A stretch of 5,303 bases of DNA from Treponema sp. (lineage in GTDB: Bacteria; Spirochaetota; Spirochaetia; Treponematales; Treponemataceae): positions 1-5,303 of the forward strand of contig JAEDIW010000092.1 of assembly GCA_016296655.1 (NCBI GenBank), written 5' to 3'. A model generated the notes under the pieces. It had not been told where the DNA came from. It saw only the letters and a program-made list of their open reading frames with translations, and did no database searches. The position numbers were made by a program, and so were the translations under genes. Position 1 is the first letter of the stretch; the number at the start of each line of letters is the position of its first letter. Below, piece by piece: positions 1 through 5,303 of this stretch.

Positions 1-1379
1 CAGAAATTGAAGAACAAGCAGAAAAGATTGATGCCGAAGATATTCTTTCAAATCCTGTAAATGTGGATGAAACAGAAACATTTGTTGAACCTGCCGTTCA
101 GGATGCTGAAGAAGTTATTGAACAGACAGAAACAAAACCTGCAGATGCTGATGATGAAGATTTTATGCCAGAGCCTGAAACTGTAGACCAGAAACCTGAA
201 GCTGTAGAACCAGCAACAGTAGAAGTAAAAGAAACAGAAAATCCTGCTGCTGAAGTTCAGACCCCCCAGGTAAAAAAAGAAGCAGCTTCTGTTAAAACTA
301 CAGAAACAGTTAAAAATGCAGATACAGCTTCTTCAATAGTTACATCTACAAAAACAGAACAGAAACAGCCTGTTGAAAAAACTGAAGAAAACAGAGAAGC
401 ACAGGCTGCTGTCCAGACTTCCGGCGGAGAAGTTGATGTATTCAAAAATCTGGCCGTAATTGAACCAAGCCGTTCAATGAAAGTTAAAAGAAATCAGTTT
501 GTAGATGTTGTATATCCTGGAAACGGATGGATTTATATTGGAGAAACTGAAACAGATCCTAAATTCCGTTATTTTGGACGGAAACTTGGAACAGAAAATA
601 CAGTATTCACTCTCCGTTCAATAAAAGCGGGAAAAACCTATCTTCACTTCTACAAAAATGATGTTCTTACAGCACAATATATTGACGATTACCTTGAAGT
701 TGAAGTGGTTAATGAAACAGCAGGAAACAATGAAAAGGCCATTGCCCCTTCTTATGCAGAAGTTGTACCACCAAAACCTGTAAGAGGCGTAACAACAATA
801 GAAGCTGAAACTCCAGAGCCTGAAGTTCAGGAGCAGAGTGTGCCTCAGCTTCCATACAAAAAAGCTGCAGCTTCTAAAAAAGAAGAATCCGCTAAAGAAC
901 AGATTTCTTCACAGCCTGCTCAAGATGACAGCCGTGTAAAAACAATTATTCAGAACACAGAAGAAAAAACTGATTCAAGTCTCAACAATACAATTCCAGC
1001 AGTTACTCCATCCGGAACATCAGCTGATTCATCAGCATCTTCAACTCAAACAACTGCACCAGAAGAAAAAACACCTCTTGAAATAAATACAGATCCTTCA
1101 AAATCTCTTCTCGATCAGGCTAAAAATTCTTTAAAAAACAAAAAGTACCAGCTTGCCCTGGCCCAGATCAGAGCTTATCTGGACACAGCAAACACAAAGC
1201 TTGACGAAGCCTTTTATGTTCAGGGACAGATTCTTGAAGCAGACAGCGATGTAAGAAATATTCGTTCTGCCATTGATTCTTATGAAACAGTTATCAAAAA
1301 ATATCCGGCCAGTAAATTCTGGAATCAGGCTAATAAACGAAAAATCTTCTTAAACAGATTTTATATAAACATTTACTAA
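1..1379 (+). CDS. Large modular envelope-type protein with TPR-like C-terminus (5' end outside window)
   Basis: The frame is open to the left edge (first whole codon at base 3, reading EIEEQAEKIDAEDILSNPVN), so the GTG at 63 is an internal Val codon and the true start lies upstream. About 458 codons are visible. They show four parts: a Glu/Thr/Pro/Val-rich low-complexity arm (to about base 420); a compact beta-rich domain (about 430-715) with aromatic strands such as GNGWIYIGE and KAGKTYLHFYKND; a second Pro/Ser/Thr/Lys-rich linker (about 716-1100); and an amphipathic helical tail (about 1101-1355). The tail reads like one or two TPR units of the BamD/YbgF kind (AKNSLKNKKYQLALAQIRAYL, then AIDSYETVIKKYPASKFW). 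Such arms usually span the periplasm or hold an assembly scaffold, so an envelope role is inferred. No catalytic motif is visible. A signal peptide or membrane anchor cannot be judged without the N-terminus. A SIMPL lipoprotein gene follows after 15 nt, probably in the same operon. The exact function is unknown. Confidence 0.85.
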   Translation, partial: EIEEQAEKIDAEDILSNPVNVDETETFVEPAVQDAEEVIEQTETKPADADDEDFMPEPETVDQKPEAVEPATVEVKETENPAAEVQTPQVKKEAASVKTTETVKNADTASSIVTSTKTEQKQPVEKTEENREAQAAVQTSGGEVDVFKNLAVIEPSRSMKVKRNQFVDVVYPGNGWIYIGETETDPKFRYFGRKLGTENTVFTLRSIKAGKTYLHFYKNDVLTAQYIDDYLEVEVVNETAGNNEKAIAPSYAEVVPPKPVRGVTTIEAETPEPEVQEQSVPQLPYKKAAASKKEESAKEQISSQPAQDDSRVKTIIQNTEEKTDSSLNNTIPAVTPSGTSADSSASSTQTTAPEEKTPLEINTDPSKSLLDQAKNSLKNKKYQLALAQIRAYLDTANTKLDEAFYVQGQILEADSDVRNIRSAIDSYETVIKKYPASKFWNQANKRKIFLNRFYINIY

Positions 1380-1394
1380 TCTCGGGAGAAAAAA

Positions 1395-2090
1395 ATGAAA
1401 TTATCTAAATTATGTTTAGCTTTATCTGCAGCTCTTATACTTACTTCATGTACTGTAAAAACTACAGAAAACAACAAAAGAACAGTTACAGTTACAGGTA
1501 CAAGTTCAATTACAGTTGAACCAGACAATTGTACCCTTGTTTTTTCTGTCAGTACAAAAGGAAAAGAAGCATCACAGACTGTACAGAACAACAGTGCAAA
1601 AATGACTAAAGTTCAGGATGCAATCATAGAACTTGGAATATCAAAAGACAATATTTCTACAGAAAACTACAGCATAACCCCTGAATTCAGAGCTGACCGC
1701 CAGACTGTTTCAGGCTATACAGTAACAAACAGATTTTCTGTTTTTACAAAAGACCTGCCTTTAACAGGAGAAATTGTTGATGTTTCATTAAAGAATGGAG
1801 CTTTAATTTCTGAATGTAATTTTGGAATTTCTGACATTGATATTTACGTTAAACAAGCCAGAACACTTGCTGTACAGAACGCCCAGGATGCAGCAAACCT
1901 TATTGCAGGAACAAGCGGCGCAATGCTTGGAAAAGTTATTTCCATCCGTGAAATCTATGAATCAGACTCCTTTTTATCTCATAAAAAGAATAAGGATTCT
2001 GAAAATTCAACAGCTTCAGGTATTACAGTTGCAAACCCAGGCAAAACAAAAATTGAAAAAACTGTTGCAGCAGTTTATGAATTGAAATAA
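1395..2090 (+). CDS. SIMPL domain (DUF541) lipoprotein
   Basis: This 231-aa protein starts with a lipoprotein signal: positive residues (K2, K5), a hydrophobic core and the lipobox L16-T17-S18-C19, so the mature protein should be lipid-anchored at C19. The rest matches the SIMPL/DUF541 family: the first strand RTVTVTGTSSITVEPD (about 29-44), a long helix with NNSAKMTKVQDAIIELGI (65-82), then STENYSITPEF and SGYTVTNRFSV, and the family-typical end NGALISECNFGISD followed by a helix and LGKVISIREIYES (to about 190). Known relatives (such as BP26 of Brucella) are periplasmic or outer-membrane proteins that form large oligomers. Their biochemical role is not settled. The mature form has two further cysteines, C46 and C141, which could form a disulfide. 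The start is set by a GGGAG Shine-Dalgarno at 1384-1388, six bases before the ATG. It lies 15 nt behind the large modular gene, so cotranscription is likely. The call is firm at family level; the function is open. Confidence 0.9.
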   Translation: MKLSKLCLALSAALILTSCTVKTTENNKRTVTVTGTSSITVEPDNCTLVFSVSTKGKEASQTVQNNSAKMTKVQDAIIELGISKDNISTENYSITPEFRADRQTVSGYTVTNRFSVFTKDLPLTGEIVDVSLKNGALISECNFGISDIDIYVKQARTLAVQNAQDAANLIAGTSGAMLGKVISIREIYESDSFLSHKKNKDSENSTASGITVANPGKTKIEKTVAAVYELK

Positions 2091-2110
2091 TCACATTAAA
2101 AGAATAAACT
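2082..2110 (+). promoter_or_regulatory. Possible sigma70 promoter for serS
   Basis: TTGAAA at 2082-2087, overlapping the last codons of the SIMPL gene, stands 17 nt before TAAACT at 2105-2110. The first box matches the -35 consensus at 5 of 6 positions and the second the -10 at 4 of 6. Transcription would begin near 2117, leaving a leader of about 34 nt before serS. In AT-rich DNA such matches arise by chance, so this is only a candidate. Readthrough from the upstream genes is equally possible, as no terminator separates them. Confidence 0.3.
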
Positions 2111-2126
2111 ATTAAAGTTATTTAAA

Positions 2127-2144
2127 GGCAAAAATGCCAGAGGA
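2127..2144 (+). promoter_or_regulatory. Small hairpin next to the serS ribosome binding site
   Basis: GGCA (2127-2130), a loop of four A, and TGCC (2135-2138) can form a 4-bp stem ending one base before the Shine-Dalgarno AGAGGA (2139-2144), which sits six bases from the serS ATG. The ribosome binding site is clear and fixes the start. The stem is too short to be a terminator, and any effect on translation is speculative. Confidence 0.4.
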
Positions 2145-2150
2145 AAAAAA

Positions 2151-3479
2151 ATGCTTGATCTTAAATTTGTAAAAGAAAATCTTGATGCAGTAAAAAAGAA
2201 TATTGCTGACCGTAACATGGTTGCAGATGCAGATCTGGTTGTAAAACTCTACGATCAGAGAACAGCACTTACAACAAGTCTTCAGGCTCTTCAGCAGAAG
2301 CGTAATGAAAACGCTGCTAATATGAAACAGAAGCTTGATCCAGAAACTCGTGCTAAGTACATCGAAGAAGGCAAAAAAATCAAGGATGATGTTGCAGCAG
2401 CTGAAAAAGAACTTCAGGATGTTGAAGCTAAACTTGATGAAGCAGCCCGCCAGCTTCCAAATATGTGTCATCCGGAAACACCAATCGGAAAACTTGATAC
2501 AGAAAATCTGGAAGTTAAAAAAGTCGGAACTCCGCGTAAGTTCACATTTAAGCCAAAAAGCCATGTTGAACTTGGTGAAGAACTTGATCTTATTGATTTT
2601 GAACGTGCTACAAAAGTTTCTGGTGCTAAATTCTACTATCTTAAAAATGAAGCTGTATTCCTTGAAGAAGCACTCATTATGTATGCTTTGAATATTCTTC
2701 GTAAACATGGATTTACACCATTCATTACTCCAGATGTTGCCCGGGAAGAAGTTCTTAAAGGCATTGGTTTTAATCCACGGGGAAACGAATCAAATGTTTA
2801 TGCTATTGAAGAAGAAGGTACTTGTCTTGTAGCTACAGCAGAAATTACACTGGGTGGTTTCCATTCAGGTGAAATTCTTAATAAGTCTGCCCTTCCACTT
2901 ATGTATTGTGGTCTTTCACATTGTTTCCGTCGTGAAGCAGGTGCCGCAGGACAGTTCTCTAAGGGACTTTATCGTGTTCATCAGTTTGATAAAGTTGAAA
3001 TGTTTGTATACTGTCTTCCAGAAGATTCTGATAAACTTCATGAAAAACTCCGCTTAATTGAAGAAGAAATTTTCACCGGTCTTGGTCTTCCATTCCATGT
3101 TGTTGACACATGTACTGGTGACCTTGGTGCTCCAGCTTACCGTAAGTGGGACCTTGAAGCATGGATGCCAAGCCGTGCAACAGAAGACAAACCTGAAGGA
3201 GATTATGGTGAAGTTACATCAACTTCAAACTGTACAGACTTCCAGGCTCGCCGTCTGAATGTAAAATACCACGATGATGACGGAAAAAATAAATACGTTC
3301 ATATGCTTAACGGTACTGCAATCGCAGTTGGACGTGCTATGCTTGCCATTATGGAAAACTACCAGAACGAAGACGGATCTATTACAGTTCCAGAAGTTCT
3401 CGTTCCATTCTGTGGATTTGATAAGATCGGTCCTAAATCAAGCATAAAGGATCCTGTTTATCACGCTTCTAAAAAATAG
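2151..3479 (+). CDS. serS: Seryl-tRNA synthetase
   Basis: This class II aminoacyl-tRNA synthetase charges tRNA-Ser (and tRNA-Sec where present) with serine, using ATP, in the cytoplasm as a homodimer. The 442-aa length is close to the usual bacterial 420-430. Residues 1 to about 105 form the N-terminal antiparallel coiled-coil arm that grips the tRNA-Ser long variable arm (MLDLKFVKEN start; charged helices around 30-60 and 65-103). The catalytic core follows: motif 1 around FITPDVAREE with its proline at 194; the serine-site TAE at 229-231; motif 2 FRREAGAAG at 259-267 followed by GLYRVHQFDKVEMF; and motif 3 LNGTAIAVGR at 386-395 with the late PEVLVPF. Motif 3 has Thr-Ala where many bacterial enzymes have Ser-Gly. 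The core segments resemble plant organellar SerRS more than the E. coli enzyme. The start has a good AGAGGA site. Arginine is mostly CGT here, against more AGA in the two upstream genes, as expected for a highly expressed gene. A strong terminator follows. Confidence 0.98.
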   Translation: MLDLKFVKENLDAVKKNIADRNMVADADLVVKLYDQRTALTTSLQALQQKRNENAANMKQKLDPETRAKYIEEGKKIKDDVAAAEKELQDVEAKLDEAARQLPNMCHPETPIGKLDTENLEVKKVGTPRKFTFKPKSHVELGEELDLIDFERATKVSGAKFYYLKNEAVFLEEALIMYALNILRKHGFTPFITPDVAREEVLKGIGFNPRGNESNVYAIEEEGTCLVATAEITLGGFHSGEILNKSALPLMYCGLSHCFRREAGAAGQFSKGLYRVHQFDKVEMFVYCLPEDSDKLHEKLRLIEEEIFTGLGLPFHVVDTCTGDLGAPAYRKWDLEAWMPSRATEDKPEGDYGEVTSTSNCTDFQARRLNVKYHDDDGKNKYVHMLNGTAIAVGRAMLAIMENYQNEDGSITVPEVLVPFCGFDKIGPKSSIKDPVYHASKK

Positions 3480-3492
3480 ACAGATTTAAGAC

Positions 3493-3534
3493 AAAAAAGC
3501 CGGTTCTCTGTGATTCAGGAACCGGCTTTTTTTT
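3493..3534. terminator. Bidirectional intrinsic terminator between serS and the convergent operon
   Basis: GCCGGTTC (3499-3506) pairs perfectly with GAACCGGC (3519-3526). The stem can extend by six A-T pairs (3493-3498 with 3527-3532) and, past one unpaired T, by an inner CTG/CAG pairing around a 5-nt loop. The T run at 3527-3534 serves the rightward transcript. The A run at 3493-3498 becomes a U run for the leftward transcript. It lies 13 bases after the serS stop codon and just beyond the stop codon of the leftward gene (3540-3542), so it can end both operons. Confidence 0.93.
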
Positions 3535-3539
3535 ATTTT

Positions 3540-4472
3540 TTAAGCTTTTTTATCTTCAAGATATCTTACGTCTTCTTTTTTAATGTCTTTATAGGAACAT
3601 ACGGCACAATAATTTCTTTTTTCATGATTATAAAAAATATTATCAACAGTAAAAGAAGCATAAACTGTTCTTTCTTTTATTGGCCCCTGATAAATGGGAA
3701 ATCCAAGAAGAATTGAATAATCAGTTTCCTCACTGAACACCATATCTTTTGAGTTTCCGGCAAAAACAATCCTTTCATGGTCAATATAAATTATGTCCGG
3801 AGGATTTTTTCTGTCTTCGATTGATTTTATTTCATTTTTATTCAATTCATTTTCCACATCATTTTCTGCAAGATAACGGCATACAGAAATAAGATGAAGC
3901 CCATTGCCCATAGCATTTCCCTTGGAACGGCAGGTCATTACGGCATTTTCAAGATAGTTTTTGGCACTAAGCTGATTGTTTTCTTCGACATCACTCCAGG
4001 CCGGCTGTGCAAACAAAATATAATTTTCCGGAATCCTGCAGGTCATATTAAACTGACTGTTCTTTTCATAATAAATAATGGCAGTTAAATCACTTGTTTT
4101 TTTCCGAGGCTTTTCTTCAATCTTTTTTATAAGGGCAGGAATGACAATTGCTAGTGCCCCGCTTTTGATTTTTTTTATTTCAGTTTCAAAATAAAGGCCC
4201 AGTTTGTTAAAGTAAAACTGAACTTTTACTTTTTTTCCATCAAAGGTTTTAACAGCTTCCGGCGGATTCTGTAAAAGAATAATTCCCTGATCAAGCACAG
4301 TCATCTGTTCGCCAGGCAATGCAACAGGAAAAACACCTGATGTTACACTTTTAATCTTATCATTATCTTCAACTGAAGTTTTTACTTCTGTTACAGTTAC
4401 AGGAACATTTCCGTCAACAAGATATTGCAGTACAAGCTGTCTTTCAATTCCAGTTAATTCATTTTTTTCCAT
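3540..4472 (-). CDS. PilZ-like domain protein, probably cytoplasmic
   Basis: The protein has 310 aa, with no signal peptide and no membrane segment, so it is probably cytoplasmic. The C-terminal part (about 228-306) has the strand pattern of a PilZ beta-barrel: a FAGN/MVFS strand region, LLGFPIYQGPIKERTVYASFTV, a NYCAVCSYKDI strand, and the ending KKEDVRYLEDK, which resembles the close of many spirochaete PilZ proteins. A second beta-rich part (about 45-135, with GIILLQNPP, KVKVQFYFN, GLYFETEI and ALAIVIP) recalls the YcgR-type N-terminal domain that precedes PilZ. PilZ domains normally bind cyclic-di-GMP through RxxxR and (D/N)xSxxG. I find neither in clear form, so ligand binding is doubtful. 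The start is fixed by AAGGAG seven bases upstream. It overlaps the end of the upstream lipoprotein gene by 14 nt, which suggests translational coupling and a shared process. The PilZ assignment is from pattern memory and is moderate; the gene itself is secure. Confidence 0.8.
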   Translation of the reverse strand: MEKNELTGIERQLVLQYLVDGNVPVTVTEVKTSVEDNDKIKSVTSGVFPVALPGEQMTVLDQGIILLQNPPEAVKTFDGKKVKVQFYFNKLGLYFETEIKKIKSGALAIVIPALIKKIEEKPRKKTSDLTAIIYYEKNSQFNMTCRIPENYILFAQPAWSDVEENNQLSAKNYLENAVMTCRSKGNAMGNGLHLISVCRYLAENDVENELNKNEIKSIEDRKNPPDIIYIDHERIVFAGNSKDMVFSEETDYSILLGFPIYQGPIKERTVYASFTVDNIFYNHEKRNYCAVCSYKDIKKEDVRYLEDKKA

Positions 4473-5193
4473 GTCCTGTCTCCTTGTAAAAGTTTCTAAG
4501 TCTGAACTGATTCAGTTTCCATTGGTTTTCATTAAAATAAAAAAACAGCAATACATCAACAGAACCTGTACCTTTACGAAAAAAGCGGACAGGAACTTCA
4601 TAAAAAGAATTTGATTCAAAAGGTTCGCCTATTACAAACGAATCAAACAGCTTTTTTTTAAGTTTTTTTTCTTTTTCCTGGTTTTCTGAATCTTTCACTT
4701 CCACTTCATCATATTCAGGTTCCGGGAAGTTAACAAAAAAATACTGGCTCCAGTTTTCCTTTAAGTCGCGAATAAAAAGAGCATATTCGTAAAGATCTTG
4801 TTTTTCCAGAAGCTCATCACAGTTTTTATAAGATGAAATATTTTTACAAAACTCCATTGTGATTTTCTTTATTGAATCATCCAGGTTTGAAACATTTAAA
4901 GAACCAAAATTTTCAATGGAAGGATATATTACTTCCATTCCCTGTGAAAATTCACTGCTGATAAAAGCTTGAGGCGTAAGTCGAACTGAAGAATCTATTG
5001 TATTTATAATCGTAATGTCTTTAGTCAAACGGTCTTTTTCTATCTGATCTGTCCAGACTGTTTCCCTGAATTTCTGCTCAGAAAGACTTCGTATAGTTCC
5101 GTTATTGTCAAAGGCTGATTTTTTACTTTTGCAGGAAAAAGTCAGAAGACATAAAACAAAAAAAATAAAACTTTTTTTAACAGTTTGAATCAT
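4459..5193 (-). CDS. Lipoprotein of unknown function
   Basis: This 244-aa protein has a type II signal: K6-K7, a hydrophobic stretch from F9 to L17, then T18-F19-S20-C21. Thr at -3 is looser than the E. coli lipobox but fits the permissive spirochaetal pattern. The mature part is mostly mixed alpha/beta. It includes a highly charged segment (about 160-183: EVEVKDSENQEKEKKLKKK) and a C-terminal beta region (about 185-235: FYEVPVRFFRKGTG, VDVLLFFYFNENQWKLNQFRLRN) that recalls small NTF2-like or immunoglobulin-like lipoprotein domains; this resemblance is weak. Cysteines C116 and C125 are nine residues apart and could form a disulfide. I recognise no family. A TAA codon stands directly before the ATG in frame, so no longer start exists, and there is no Shine-Dalgarno. 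A signal-peptide start at this ATG is nevertheless well placed. It is the first gene of the leftward pair and overlaps the PilZ-like gene by 14 nt. Confidence 0.85.
   Translation of the reverse strand: MIQTVKKSFIFFVLCLLTFSCKSKKSAFDNNGTIRSLSEQKFRETVWTDQIEKDRLTKDITIINTIDSSVRLTPQAFISSEFSQGMEVIYPSIENFGSLNVSNLDDSIKKITMEFCKNISSYKNCDELLEKQDLYEYALFIRDLKENWSQYFFVNFPEPEYDEVEVKDSENQEKEKKLKKKLFDSFVIGEPFESNSFYEVPVRFFRKGTGSVDVLLFFYFNENQWKLNQFRLRNFYKETGHGKK
4480..4485 (-). promoter_or_regulatory. Ribosome binding site of the PilZ-like gene, inside the upstream gene
   Basis: The minus strand reads AAGGAG here, seven bases before the ATG at 4472-4470. The site lies within the last codons of the upstream lipoprotein gene, whose stop codon (4461-4459) is past the start of the PilZ-like gene. 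Ribosomes finishing the first gene would therefore be delivered directly to the second start. Confidence 0.85.
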
Positions 5194-5200
5194 TTAATTC

Positions 5201-5209
5201 ATTCTAACA
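5201..5209 (-). promoter_or_regulatory. Possible extended -10 promoter for the leftward operon
   Basis: The minus strand reads TG-T-TAGAAT, an extended -10 with TAGAAT one mismatch from TATAAT. The -35 region at about 17 nt (TTTAAT) is weak, as is common for extended -10 promoters. Initiation about 7 nt downstream would be at or next to the lipoprotein ATG (5193), giving a leaderless or near-leaderless mRNA. This agrees with the missing Shine-Dalgarno. Confidence 0.35.
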
Positions 5210-5244
5210 TAACAAAATATAAAATTAAAGATTACATTGTATGA

Positions 5245-5273
5245 TTGACAGGGCAAACGCATTATAATATATT
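5245..5273 (+). promoter_or_regulatory. Near-consensus sigma70 promoter for a gene beyond the right edge
   Basis: TTGACA (5245-5250), a perfect -35, stands exactly 17 nt before TATATT (5268-5273), which has one mismatch to TATAAT. A perfect TATAAT at 5263-5268 overlaps it but lies only 12 nt from the -35. Transcription would start near 5280 and leave the window. Such strength is typical of genes for stable RNA, ribosomal or other abundant products. The transcribed unit is not visible beyond about 25 bases. Confidence 0.75.
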
Positions 5274-5303
5274 CCCTGCTAAAAATGGCTTCCAGTCGTG
5301 AAA

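Noticed and set aside
63..65. GTG as the start codon of the first gene
   Set aside because: The frame continues openly to the left edge with the same acidic composition, and there is no Shine-Dalgarno before 63. It is an internal Val codon.
60..420. Repeats in the low-complexity arm of the first gene as a true tandem repeat array
   Set aside because: Glu-Thr, Pro-Glu and Val-Glu pairs recur, but no unit repeats at a fixed period in protein or DNA. It is compositional bias only.
1376..1591. A 71-codon minus-strand frame over the start of the SIMPL gene
   Set aside because: It is antisense to a clear signal peptide and SIMPL domain, and no ribosome binding site supports it.
2118..2708. A 196-codon open frame on the minus strand opposite serS
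   Set aside because: It is rich in Phe, Cys, Ile and Lys with no domain pattern, and lies wholly antisense to the clear coiled-coil and core of serS. It is a shadow of AT-rich codon use.
3510..3716. A rightward hydrophobic frame beginning in the terminator
   Set aside because: Its start lies inside the terminator loop and it is antisense to the PilZ-like C-terminus. The Phe/Ile-rich run comes from the T-rich strand.
5263..5268. TATAAT as the -10 of the rightward promoter
   Set aside because: It is a perfect hexamer but only 12 nt from the TTGACA. TATATT at 5268-5273 has the ideal 17-nt spacing and is preferred.

Overview
The window is an AT-rich chromosomal segment carrying one housekeeping gene, serS, among envelope-type genes. 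The low GC, the two lipoproteins with relaxed lipoboxes, the long Glu/Pro/Thr-rich envelope protein and the PilZ-like protein point to a spirochaete, most likely a Treponema. This assignment is inference from protein character, because no rRNA or tRNA is present. I see no insertion sequence, phage gene, CRISPR array or tRNA.

Layout. Bases 1-3479 hold three rightward genes: the 3' part of a large modular protein (low-complexity arm, beta-rich domain, second low-complexity arm, TPR-like helical tail); a SIMPL-domain (DUF541) lipoprotein starting 15 nt later; and, after a 60-nt gap with a possible promoter and a tiny hairpin, seryl-tRNA synthetase. Bases 3480-3539 hold a strong hairpin terminator flanked by A and T runs, which can stop transcription from both sides. 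Bases 3540-5193 hold two leftward genes that overlap by 14 nt: a promoter-proximal lipoprotein of unknown function, then a 310-aa protein with a PilZ-like C-terminal part. Bases 5194-5303 are a divergent intergenic region. Its rightward promoter is near-consensus (TTGACA, 17 nt, TATATT) and drives something just beyond the window. Its possible leftward promoter is an extended -10 that would give an almost leaderless lipoprotein mRNA.

How the genes fit together. The first two genes look like a short cell-envelope operon read into serS or followed by it. The leftward pair looks like a translationally coupled operon for an exported lipoprotein and a cytoplasmic, possibly cyclic-di-GMP-related, partner. 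No single metabolic pathway connects them. The least characterised parts are the first gene, the leftward pair and the divergent promoter region. I did not find convincing evidence of a wholly new system.
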